This document shows positions 52,246 to 59,522 of a stretch of 64,000 bases of DNA, one piece after another. The notes under the pieces were generated by a model. That model saw only the letters and a list, made by a program, of their open reading frames with translations, did not search any database and had not been told where the DNA came from. Each line of letters opens with the position of its first letter. The stretch's first letter is position 1. Both the position numbers and the translations under genes were made by a program. This DNA is from Sphingomonas colocasiae (GTDB lineage: Bacteria > Pseudomonadota > Alphaproteobacteria > Sphingomonadales > Sphingomonadaceae): contig NZ_JAINVV010000014.1 of assembly GCF_019880585.1 (NCBI RefSeq), positions 124,001 to 188,000 on the forward strand, in the 5' to 3' direction.

Positions 52246-52529
52246 CGATTTCAGGACAGAATACCCCAGAGGGGTCCGGTACGGCTCGCGAGGCCCCCAG
52301 CGGTGCGTCATCGGGCGCGCCCTTGCGGATCACAGATCGCCCCTCGCTCAATCGCTGCCCCTGCGGGCGGATGCCCGGCCTTCGTGCGCGCCGCGTTGCC
52401 GAAGACGTGATGAAGACCTGGGTTGAATGCCCCGGCTGTCGCGCGACCGGGCCGGAAATCGAAGACGCCTATCGCGACGACGCCACGGCGGCCGACGCGT
52501 GGAATCGCGATCCGGGGAGGAAGCGGTGA
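52242..52529 (+). CDS. Lar-like zinc-ribbon protein (putative restriction alleviation)
   Basis: A 95-residue protein with a disordered first 30 residues and a Lar-family-like end: LNRCPCGRMPGLRARR, then WVECPGCRATGP and ATAADAWNRD. Cys39, Cys41, Cys63 and Cys66 would bind zinc; the first pair is C-x-C instead of C-x2-C. Lar proteins of Rac prophage and relatives reduce type I restriction and enhance modification. Its place next to the helicase-methyltransferase supports that role. Confidence 0.6.
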   Translation: MTISGQNTPEGSGTAREAPSGASSGAPLRITDRPSLNRCPCGRMPGLRARRVAEDVMKTWVECPGCRATGPEIEDAYRDDATAADAWNRDPGRKR

Positions 52530-52744
52530 ACGTCGATCCCTGCCGCAACGCCTGTCAGGATCGGTGCGCCGAATATGGCGATCCATCCTGTTTCGAGATC
52601 TGGCCGCATGTTCGCCGGAACAAGATCGAGCGAGGCGAAGCGGATCCCGGCGAGTGGAAGCCTTGCACCGAATGCCTGCGCGACGTGGGCGTGGAAGTGA
52701 TCGAGCCGATCGATCCGGCCGCTGTCGTGAGGCTGCTGCTGTGA
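52526..52744 (+). CDS. Prophage Cys-rich small protein, 72 residues
   Basis: GTG start (GTGA overlap). Six cysteines: DPCRNACQDRCAEYGDPSCF and PCTECLRD, a likely zinc-binding fold. Function unknown. Coupled downstream by GTGA. Confidence 0.6.
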   Translation: MNVDPCRNACQDRCAEYGDPSCFEIWPHVRRNKIERGEADPGEWKPCTECLRDVGVEVIEPIDPAAVVRLLL

Positions 52745-53082
52745 CGATCCCCGCCCTTGGCTATCCGAGCCGCACTGCGGCCGTGGTCGCGTTGCGCGCG
52801 GAGGGGTTGAGCACGGCCCAGATCGCGGAGCGGCTGGGGATCAAGCGGACAGTGGTCAATTCGTTGGAGTGGCGGGCATCGCATCCGCGATCGGCGCGCC
52901 GGCGTGGCTATGCCGGGCCGATCATCTCGATCCCGCCGCAGGCCGTTGAGCAGCTGCGCCCGCATATCAACCGCCGGCGAATGAGCCTGGTCGAACTGGC
53001 AACCCAGATCATCACCCGCGTCGCCGGCGCCGGGCTGGTCGACCAGGTGCTGGATGGAAACCGAAAGGAGAGGAAGGGATGA
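52741..53082 (+). CDS. Prophage HTH protein, 113 residues
   Basis: GTG start. Residues about 12-45 form a resolvase/sigma-like HTH (RTAAVVALRAEGLSTAQIAE, RLGIKRTVVNSLEW). The C-terminal half has IPPQAVEQLRPHINRRRMSL and LATQIITRVAGAG, helical. Possibly a regulator within the early operon. Confidence 0.6.
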   Translation: MTIPALGYPSRTAAVVALRAEGLSTAQIAERLGIKRTVVNSLEWRASHPRSARRRGYAGPIISIPPQAVEQLRPHINRRRMSLVELATQIITRVAGAGLVDQVLDGNRKERKG

Positions 53083-53378
53083 GCGGCAACTATTATCCGC
53101 AGTCGGATCACAATCCGCAAACCATCACGGTCGGCGACCTTATCGCGAAGTTGCAAGCGCTCGATCCGAGCAAGCCGGTGATCTTCAAATCTCCCGAGAA
53201 TGGCGCATTCGGATCCAATACCACCTATGCGCTCGGCACCGTCGCGGCTGCGACGATGGAAGAGCAGACGATCGATTATCCGCCCAGTTCGTACATTGAT
53301 GATGAAACGGGCGAGCAGGTTCAATGCGAGGCTTGGACCCAAGTCTTTCACGCCTGGGACGGGGTGATCCTGTCGTGA
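53079..53378 (+). CDS. Prophage hypothetical protein, 99 residues
   Basis: Contains TITVGDLIAKLQALDPSKPV, a short motif shared with various small phage proteins, then Ser/Thr/Glu-rich sequence. No enzyme motif seen. ATGA upstream, GTGA downstream. Confidence 0.6.
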   Translation: MSGNYYPQSDHNPQTITVGDLIAKLQALDPSKPVIFKSPENGAFGSNTTYALGTVAAATMEEQTIDYPPSSYIDDETGEQVQCEAWTQVFHAWDGVILS

Positions 53379-53614
53379 GCGGCCGCAAGCACTTCACCGG
53401 CATGAACCGGCTTACCCAGATGCAGGCCAATCCGATCGCGCGTGAAGCCATCGACGCGATGCTGGGACAGCTGCTGATCGTGCTGGTCAATCGCGCCGGC
53501 GGATCGATCGAGATCCCGAACGCGGAGATCGACGGCACCGGTCGGTTCAATCTCTCCATGCAGCTCAACGAGCAAGCGCGCAGCTTCACCTTTGTGGTCG
53601 GAGAAAAGCCATGA
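53375..53614 (+). CDS. Prophage hypothetical protein, 79 residues
   Basis: GTG start. Helix (NPIAREAIDAMLGQLLIVLV) and beta segments (SIEIPNAEIDGTGRFNLSMQ, SFTFVVGEKP). No recognised domain. Confidence 0.58.
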   Translation: MSGRKHFTGMNRLTQMQANPIAREAIDAMLGQLLIVLVNRAGGSIEIPNAEIDGTGRFNLSMQLNEQARSFTFVVGEKP

Positions 53615-53970
53615 CGAAAACCACGCTGACCGACGGTTCGCCGGTCACTCCCGATCATCGCGAGATCGATCCCGCCACCGGCATGCAAAAGGGCTATGTC
53701 GTATTGAACGATGAAGAGCGCGCGAAGGGCTTCGTCGAGCCGGTGCGGCGATCCTATGTGCACCAGACCTGCGGCGCCGTCACCGCGATGGGCATCGAGC
53801 TGGCCGAGACATATGCCCGCCAGCCGGAATTCTATTCGGGCACGTTCTGTGTCGCGTGTCGCGATCATTTCCCTGTCGGAGAGGATGGCGAATTCGTCTG
53901 GCACGGCTCCGATCAGAAGGTGGGGACGCGGCGGGCGCGCGCGGTAGCGGTTGAGGGTGGTCGGTCATGA
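53611..53970 (+). CDS. Prophage zinc-binding-like protein, 119 residues
   Basis: ATGA start. Contains HQTCGAVTAMGIELAETYAR then FYSGTFCVACRDHFPVGEDG, a pattern common in phage proteins, with Cys in TCG and CVAC as likely zinc ligands. The function is unknown. GGA and other tail residues are non-specific. Confidence 0.65.
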   Translation: MTKTTLTDGSPVTPDHREIDPATGMQKGYVVLNDEERAKGFVEPVRRSYVHQTCGAVTAMGIELAETYARQPEFYSGTFCVACRDHFPVGEDGEFVWHGSDQKVGTRRARAVAVEGGRS

Positions 53971-54185
53971 CGGAGAGTTTGGCCGAAGCGCTGCCCCGCG
54001 AGATCAACCGCGTTCGAGCGGTGCAGGACGCCTACAAGCAATTCCGCACCATGCCAGGCGTGATCGTTGAGCCGGCGATTACGTTGATGGAAGCGTCGAT
54101 CGTCGAGGGCATTGCTGCGCTCGCCTCAGGCGACGTCGTGCGCATGCTGCGGGTCCATGAAGCGCTGAAAGGCTTCGAACTATGA
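53967..54185 (+). CDS. Prophage hypothetical protein, 72 residues
   Basis: Helical (EALPREINRVRAVQDAYKQF, LMEASIVEGIAALASGDVVR). Directly upstream of ssb with ATGA overlaps at both ends. No domain recognised. Confidence 0.6.
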   Translation: MTESLAEALPREINRVRAVQDAYKQFRTMPGVIVEPAITLMEASIVEGIAALASGDVVRMLRVHEALKGFEL

Positions 54186-54652
54186 CCGCCTCCCTCAACA
54201 AGCAGCTCTTGATCGGCCACCTTGGCGCGGATCCGAAGCGGCAGACGATGCCCAATGGGAACGACGTCGTTTCGTTCGGTCTGGCGACCAGTGAGCGCTG
54301 GAACGATCGCGACGGCAACCGGCAGGAACGCACCGACTGGCACCGCGTCGTCATCTTCAGCGAGCATCTGGGCAAGCTTGCCATGGATTATCTGCGCAAG
54401 GGCAGCCGCTGCTATGTGGAAGGGCAGACGCAGCACCGCAAATATCGCGATCGCGAGGGCGTGGAACGCAGCATCGCCGAAGTGGTGATCCAGCGTTTCA
54501 GCGGTGAGCTGCGGTTGCTCGATCGCGGCCAGTCCGACCAGGCGGAGCGCCCCCAGTCCGGCCGCGATGCCGCCGGCGGCGCCGATCGCGCGGATCCTCC
54601 CGCATCGTCCGGCCCGTCTCGCCTCGATCTCGACGACGACGTTCCGTTCTAG
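54182..54652 (+). CDS. ssb: Single-stranded DNA-binding protein
   Basis: A 156-residue phage SSB. OB fold about 1-110 (NKQLLIGHLGADPKRQTMPN, ERTDWHRVVIFSEHLGKLAM, GSRCYVEGQTQHRKYRD), a Gly/Ala/Pro linker and the acidic tip DDDVPF that recruits replication proteins. Last gene of the coupled early chain. It serves replication together with the primase-helicase that follows. Confidence 0.93.
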   Translation: MTASLNKQLLIGHLGADPKRQTMPNGNDVVSFGLATSERWNDRDGNRQERTDWHRVVIFSEHLGKLAMDYLRKGSRCYVEGQTQHRKYRDREGVERSIAEVVIQRFSGELRLLDRGQSDQAERPQSGRDAAGGADRADPPASSGPSRLDLDDDVPF

Positions 54653-54718
54653 CCGCATCCTCCCGGTTCGGCCGGGAAGCCTGTTTTCGTTCGTGTGCCG
54701 TGATTTTCACGGGGGGAT

Positions 54719-57700
54719 TTGCTGACCGTGCCGAGTGCCGACCTACCTTCGCCGATGTGTTCGGCCGCTCTGCGATACGCGCGGCATGGCTGGCCGGTTT
54801 TCCCGTGTCGCGAGCGCGACGAAACCGTGCGCCTGGCGAACGGCAACGAGCGGACATACAAGGCGAAATCGCCCTATACCGGCGCGGGCTTCAAGGATGC
54901 GACCACCGACGAAGCGCGGATCCGCGAATGGTGGCGGCGACACCCCAATGCGCTGATCGGGCTGGCGACGGGTCGCAACGGCTGTTTCGTGCTCGACTTC
55001 GATCCTCGCCACGATGCGGTGACGGGCGAAGTCTTCACGCTGGAGCAGCTGAAAGCGGACCTGGAAGAGCAGATGGGCTGCGCGCTGCCGCCCTCGCTGA
55101 CGGCGATAACGCAGAGCGAGGGCGTGCATGTGTATCTGCGCCAGCCGGACGGGGAGCCGATCCGGAATCGCGGGAACCTGCCCCGGCATGTCGATGTGCG
55201 CGGAGAGGGCGGCTATGTGATCGCGCCGCCCAGCGTGACCTATCATGACGACGGCACCGAAAAGGGGCGGTATCGCTGGTATCGCGGGAAGCTGGGCGAT
55301 GAAGCCGTCGACGCGCCGGCGGCGCTGATCGAGATATTGCGATCGACCGCGAAACGGGCGCGGGCGGCGGCGCCGGCGGAAACCGATGCGGCCGAACCGT
55401 CAACGCGATCGGCGCCACCTGTAAACCGCAGCGATGATCCCGCCGATGTGGTGCGCCGGCGCTATGCCCTGCGCGCGCTGGAAGACGAGTGCGCGGAGCT
55501 GGAGAAGACGCCGGAGGGCGGCGGCCGCCATGGCGGGCGGAATCGCGGCATCTATTTCGCGGCGCTGAAACTGGGCGGCTTTGTCGCCGGCGGGTGGCTG
55601 AGCGAAAGCGTGGTGCGCGCGGCGCTTCGCGACGTCATCCGCAACATGCCGAACAACCAGGATCCGGACGGCGCCGAACAGACGATGGAGAACGGGCTGC
55701 GCGACGGCATGCAGAACGCGCACGATCTGTCCGACGTCGGCACGCGTGCTGGCGCGCGCCCAAGCTCTGCCCAAGCGAACGGGAGTTCGCGGGCCGGGAG
55801 GCCCGCGGCCGCTTCGTCATCCGCCCCCGGCCTTCCTGACCGATCCTCCCCCCCGCCCCCGGATGACGACGGGAGGAATGGGCAAAGCTCCCATGCGGGA
55901 GGGAATGGCGGCGATGGGAGCGAATTGGGGTGCGGGCCGGGCAAGGATGGGGGCTGGGGCGACGATCTGACGTTGCGCTGCGCGTTCATGCCCCAGACGG
56001 ACCTGGGCAATCTGGAGCGCTTCCTTGCCCGCTATGGCGCCAACTTCCTGTTCGTGGAGGCCTGGGGCTGGCTGGCGTGGGACGGGCAGCGCTGGAACCG
56101 GGACATGGCGGTGCCGATGATCGGCCGTGCGGTGCAGGAAACCATGCGGCTGGTGCAGGACGAAGCGGATCTGGTGCGGGCCAGCGGTGTGCCGTTTCCG
56201 CCCAAGGATGGCGATGTCGAGCTGAACGACGACGATGATGATGGCGAGCCGCATCCGGACGATAATGTCGACGAACGCGACCCGCACTTCATCCGCGAAT
56301 TCCGAAAGCAGCGCCGGAAGCTGAAATCGCACATGTGGTATCGCCAGCGGCTGCTCGCCCGCGAAACCGGCGGCGAGGGGCCGCGCCACAACGCGATCGT
56401 CCAGGTGAAGAGCAACGGCGATATCGTGCTGCTCTCCGACAAGGTCGCGGCCTGGGGACGCGCTTCGGAAAGCGCAGGGCATATCAGCTGCATCCCGACA
56501 ATGGCGCAGTCGCGGCTATCCGCCCGAACGGAAGATTTCGACGTGGATCCGCTGGCGCTCAACGTGCAGAATGGCACTCTGCAATTCTTCCGGCCCGTCG
56601 ATGGTGCGGCGGCGCATGTGGAATTGCGTGCGCATCAGCGAAAGGATCGAATCACCAAGATCGCGCGGGCGAGCTTCGATCCGGCGGCGATCTCCAAGGT
56701 GTTCGACACCTTCCTGGAGCGCGTGCAGCCCGGTGCGGACATGCGCACCTTTCTGGATTGCTGGGCGGGATACAATGCCATCGGCCTGGCCGATGCGCAG
56801 CGGATGGCGATCTTCTATGGTGAAGGGTCCAATGGCAAGGGCGTCTGGGTCCAGACGATCGCCTGGTTGCTGGGCGACTATGCCTGGGCAACGGGCATCG
56901 AGACATTCATGGGCGGTGGCCCCAAGCGTACTGGCGGCGGTCCGACGACGGACCTTGCCGCGCTTGCTGGACGCCGCATGGTCTATGCCAACGAGCCTGA
57001 TGACAGTTCGAAGTTCTCGGACGGCTTGTTGAAGGCGCTGACGTCGGACGAACCGATCGGCGGTGTCCGTGAGTTGAACCGTCCGCCGTTCGAATTGCTG
57101 GTCACCTGGGCCAATACGATCATGGCGAATACGCTGCCCCGGATCGGCACCGATTGGGGAACCAGGCGGCGCGCGCAAGTCGTCCCGTGGGATGTCATCA
57201 TTCCAAAGGAAGAACGCGACATTCAGCTTAAGAACAAGATCAAGGCTGAGATGTCAGGCGTGCTCAATCGCGTGGTCGCCGGCGCGTTGGCCTATCTGAC
57301 CGACGGGCTGCCCATGCCAGACGCCATGGTCGAGGCCACCCAGCAGTACCACGAGGAAAACGACATGCTGGGCATGTTCCTCGATCTGTGCATCGCGCGA
57401 TCGCCTGGCGACAAGCTGGGCGCGACGGCGCTGCATCGGCTGTTCGAAGCGTGGCAGACCTGGGCGCAGCAGCTGCCGGCGTCCGGCAAGGCGTGGTCGG
57501 CCAAATACCTGAACGCCCAGATGCAAAAGAAGGGCTTCAAGATCAACAAGGCCAGCACGATGCAATGGCATGATATCGTGCCGCGCTTCGTGGAAACGGA
57601 CTTCACCGATCATGACGGGAAGCCGCAGGCGCGCGAGCTGCCCGCACCGAAGCATCCGGACAAGCCCAGCGCTGGCCTGCCGCCTGGGGCCGCTCCGCCG

Positions 57701-57763
57701 CCGCAATTCGATCCCCCGGCCCCTGATACCGGGCGATATAGCGATGATGATTTGCCGCCATGA
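54719..57763 (+). CDS. Prim-Pol primase / SF3 helicase fusion
   Basis: A 1014-residue replication protein. N-terminal AEP Prim-Pol domain (about 15-200): ALRYARHGWPVFPC, the metal-binding DFD 93-95 in FVLDFDPRHD, and GYVIAPPS. A Ser/Gly/Pro-rich linker (about 345-425) separates it from a D5_N/P4-type SF3 helicase with Walker A YGEGSNGKGVW at about 700-710, and a C-terminal winged-helix piece. It primes and unwinds phage DNA. Start is uncertain: TTG 54719, GTG 54728 and ATG 54755 are all in frame; the GGGGGG at 54711-54717 favours GTG 54728. Confidence 0.88.
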   Translation: MLTVPSADLPSPMCSAALRYARHGWPVFPCRERDETVRLANGNERTYKAKSPYTGAGFKDATTDEARIREWWRRHPNALIGLATGRNGCFVLDFDPRHDAVTGEVFTLEQLKADLEEQMGCALPPSLTAITQSEGVHVYLRQPDGEPIRNRGNLPRHVDVRGEGGYVIAPPSVTYHDDGTEKGRYRWYRGKLGDEAVDAPAALIEILRSTAKRARAAAPAETDAAEPSTRSAPPVNRSDDPADVVRRRYALRALEDECAELEKTPEGGGRHGGRNRGIYFAALKLGGFVAGGWLSESVVRAALRDVIRNMPNNQDPDGAEQTMENGLRDGMQNAHDLSDVGTRAGARPSSAQANGSSRAGRPAAASSSAPGLPDRSSPPPPDDDGRNGQSSHAGGNGGDGSELGCGPGKDGGWGDDLTLRCAFMPQTDLGNLERFLARYGANFLFVEAWGWLAWDGQRWNRDMAVPMIGRAVQETMRLVQDEADLVRASGVPFPPKDGDVELNDDDDDGEPHPDDNVDERDPHFIREFRKQRRKLKSHMWYRQRLLARETGGEGPRHNAIVQVKSNGDIVLLSDKVAAWGRASESAGHISCIPTMAQSRLSARTEDFDVDPLALNVQNGTLQFFRPVDGAAAHVELRAHQRKDRITKIARASFDPAAISKVFDTFLERVQPGADMRTFLDCWAGYNAIGLADAQRMAIFYGEGSNGKGVWVQTIAWLLGDYAWATGIETFMGGGPKRTGGGPTTDLAALAGRRMVYANEPDDSSKFSDGLLKALTSDEPIGGVRELNRPPFELLVTWANTIMANTLPRIGTDWGTRRRAQVVPWDVIIPKEERDIQLKNKIKAEMSGVLNRVVAGALAYLTDGLPMPDAMVEATQQYHEENDMLGMFLDLCIARSPGDKLGATALHRLFEAWQTWAQQLPASGKAWSAKYLNAQMQKKGFKINKASTMQWHDIVPRFVETDFTDHDGKPQARELPAPKHPDKPSAGLPPGAAPPPQFDPPAPDTGRYSDDDLPP

Positions 57764-57985
57764 TCCTCCCTTCCTCCCTCGCGCTGGCCGAATGAGGGAG
57801 GATAGAACGCCACGGGAAGCGCCGATTTCTGCCGTTTAGGGAGGATGGGAGCTTGCGGGAGGCGATTTCCGGCCCCTTGCGTCACATGCGCAGGCGCAGG
57901 CGCGCGCACAAGACTTATTGCGGATATGCTCCCATGCTCCCTAAGACTGATCATCCTACTGAAAACATTGATAATGATCCTCCCT
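57763..57985. repeat. Four copies of ATCCTCCCT / AGGGAGGAT around the primase-DUF6362 junction
   Basis: Copies at 57763-57771 (ATCCTCCCT), 57795-57803 and 57838-57846 (AGGGAGGAT) and 57977-57985 (ATCCTCCCT). The first two form an inverted repeat around the primase stop. They may be operators, or partly Shine-Dalgarno-like by chance. Confidence 0.45.
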
Positions 57986-58467
57986 TTGATCCTCGCAAGG
58001 CTCGGGAGGAAGGGAGGTTCATGTCCTTGGAGGATGTGCAGGGTCGTTTGATCGAGGCTGTCCAGTGCACCTGGCGCATGCCCGACCGTGAGCGCGAATG
58101 GCACGCCGTCAAGGCGAGCTGGCCGGACTATCGCCACCATACCGGCTTTGGCGATCACGATGCGTTCGGGCCGCCCAATGCTGCCGCCATGCCCGTCCAG
58201 CCGAAGCTGACGCGGAAAGAGATGGCGGAGATGGAAGAGGCGTTCGCTTGGTTGATGGCGGCATCGGAGGATGATCGCCGGCTGATCGCCCTTGCCATTC
58301 GCGCGCTCGCCAAGGGCCATGAACGGGTGCCGTGGATGAAGCTGCGGCGCGCGATGGGCGTGAAGCGCGGCGCCGATGGGCTCCGGATGCGATATAGCCG
58401 CGCTATGCTCAAGGTGTGCGAGCGTGCGAACCGCCGTTTTGGGCGGAATAGCGTGTCAAGGGGGTAG
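57934..58467 (+). CDS. DUF6362 family protein, putative late-gene regulator
   Basis: About 177 residues from ATG 57934 (a shorter start at 58021 also possible). The conserved core is VQCTWRMPDREREWHAVKASWPDYRHHTGF, then EEAFAWLMAASEDDRRLIALAI and a C-terminal HTH: HERVPWMKLRRAMGVKRGAD, RMRYSRAMLKVCERAN (core of the domain about residues 50-165). The DUF6362 HTH layout and the position between replication genes and late module match regulators such as RinA or GcrA-like activators of phage late genes. No function is proven. Confidence 0.65.
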   Translation: MLPKTDHPTENIDNDPPFDPRKAREEGRFMSLEDVQGRLIEAVQCTWRMPDREREWHAVKASWPDYRHHTGFGDHDAFGPPNAAAMPVQPKLTRKEMAEMEEAFAWLMAASEDDRRLIALAIRALAKGHERVPWMKLRRAMGVKRGADGLRMRYSRAMLKVCERANRRFGRNSVSRG

Positions 58468-58468
58468 C

Positions 58469-58488
58469 ATTTGCATAAATTTGCAAAT
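58469..58488. promoter_or_regulatory. Candidate late-operator hairpin
   Basis: ATTTGCA-TAAATT-TGCAAAT, a 7-bp inverted repeat in an otherwise GC-rich element, directly after the DUF6362 stop. A second inverted repeat, CGTATC (58500-58505) / GATACG (58530-58535), follows. Confidence 0.45.
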
Positions 58489-58580
58489 CCTTGCCTGTTC
58501 GTATCTCGGCCGATTTGAGCCTATTTAGGGATACGCTTGGGCAGGCCTTGTGACTGACCGGGTGTTCCTCTCCCAACTTC

Positions 58581-58621
58581 CGCGCCCCGCTCGGCTCCGG
58601 CCCGGCGGGGCGCGGCGTTTT
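58581..58621 (+). terminator. Intrinsic terminator before the late module
   Basis: CGCGCCCCGC / GCGGGGCGCG stem (58581-58590 and 58605-58614) followed by GCGTTTT. Separates the DUF6362 gene from the HNH gene, so the late genes likely have another promoter or are antiterminated. Confidence 0.75.
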
Positions 58622-58632
58622 CGGGGCATGTG

Positions 58633-58941
58633 ATGGGGCGATTGACCAGCCTTGGCGGACGTGTCGGCGGCTTGCCGTCGCGAGTGCGCCCAGCGCCGAA
58701 GATCGCCGATCAGTTCTACAGCTCGCCGGAGTGGCGCGCGTTGGTCCGCCAGATCAAGCGGCAACGCGGCGCCTTCTGCGAGCGGTGCGGCTCGACCAAG
58801 GGGTTGATCGCGGATCATATCGTCGAGCGTCGCGATGGTGGCGCGGATCTCGATCCGTCGAACATCGAGCTGCTGTGCGCCGCGCATCACGCGAAGAAAA
58901 CGGCGGAAGCTCGGCGGCGACGCGCGCTCGGTCGGGTCTGA
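58633..58941 (+). CDS. HNH endonuclease
   Basis: A 102-residue HNH protein: zinc Cys49 and Cys52 (CERCGSTKGL), catalytic Asp61-His62 in LIADHIVERRDGG, Asn77 in PSNIELLC and His85 near CAAHH. A GTG start at 58630 directly precedes ATG 58633. Located immediately before the terminase genes; HNH nucleases of this size are required with the terminase for cos cleavage in HK97-like phages, so genome ends are likely cohesive. Confidence 0.9.
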   Translation: MGRLTSLGGRVGGLPSRVRPAPKIADQFYSSPEWRALVRQIKRQRGAFCERCGSTKGLIADHIVERRDGGADLDPSNIELLCAAHHAKKTAEARRRRALGRV

Positions 58942-59015
58942 CCGGGGGGAGGGTCAAAACTTCGGAGAGGCGCGCGGACCTGTACCGCGTCCGATCCCAC
59001 GGAGAGATTTTTTTC

Positions 59016-59519
59016 ATGGCCGACTGGGATTTTGACCTGCTGGGGGATCCGATCCCTGAGGGTCTGGGTCGGCGCGGTCGGCCGCCGCACATCGCGACCG
59101 ATCAAAATCGCAGCAAAGTCATGCTGTTATTGGCGCAGGGCTGGCCGAACTGGCGCATAGCTCGCGCGATGGGCATCACGGACAAGACACTGGCGAAGTA
59201 TTATTTCCGGCAGCTCGCGGTTCGCGACGGGGCGCTGGACAAGGTGAAGGCCGGGCACCTGGCGCTGCTTTGGGAGCAAGCCAAGGCCGGCAATGTCTCC
59301 GCGCTGAAGGAGATCGGCAAGACGATCGATCGGCTGGACGCGGCGATGTTCGGCGCCGCAGGCAGCGACCAGGCCGACGACAGCGAAGACGAGGCCGATC
59401 AGGACGTCGCGCTTCGGGCGTCGCGGATGGGGAAGAAGGCGATGGCGGCGGAAGCTGCTAAGACGGCCGGGCAGGACAGCGACTGGGGTGACGATCTGCT
59501 GCCGGGCACCAGACACTAA
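59016..59519 (+). CDS. Terminase small subunit
   Basis: A 167-residue protein from ATG 59016, with GGAGAG at 59001-59006. HTH in the first half: RSKVMLLLAQGWPNWRIARA, MGITDKTLAKYYF, then an acidic linker (DDSEDEADQD) and a helical end. This recognises phage DNA ends. In-frame sequence upstream of 59016 overlaps the HNH gene and has no homology, so it is not used. Confidence 0.8.
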   Translation: MADWDFDLLGDPIPEGLGRRGRPPHIATDQNRSKVMLLLAQGWPNWRIARAMGITDKTLAKYYFRQLAVRDGALDKVKAGHLALLWEQAKAGNVSALKEIGKTIDRLDAAMFGAAGSDQADDSEDEADQDVALRASRMGKKAMAAEAAKTAGQDSDWGDDLLPGTRH

Positions 59520-59522
59520 GTC

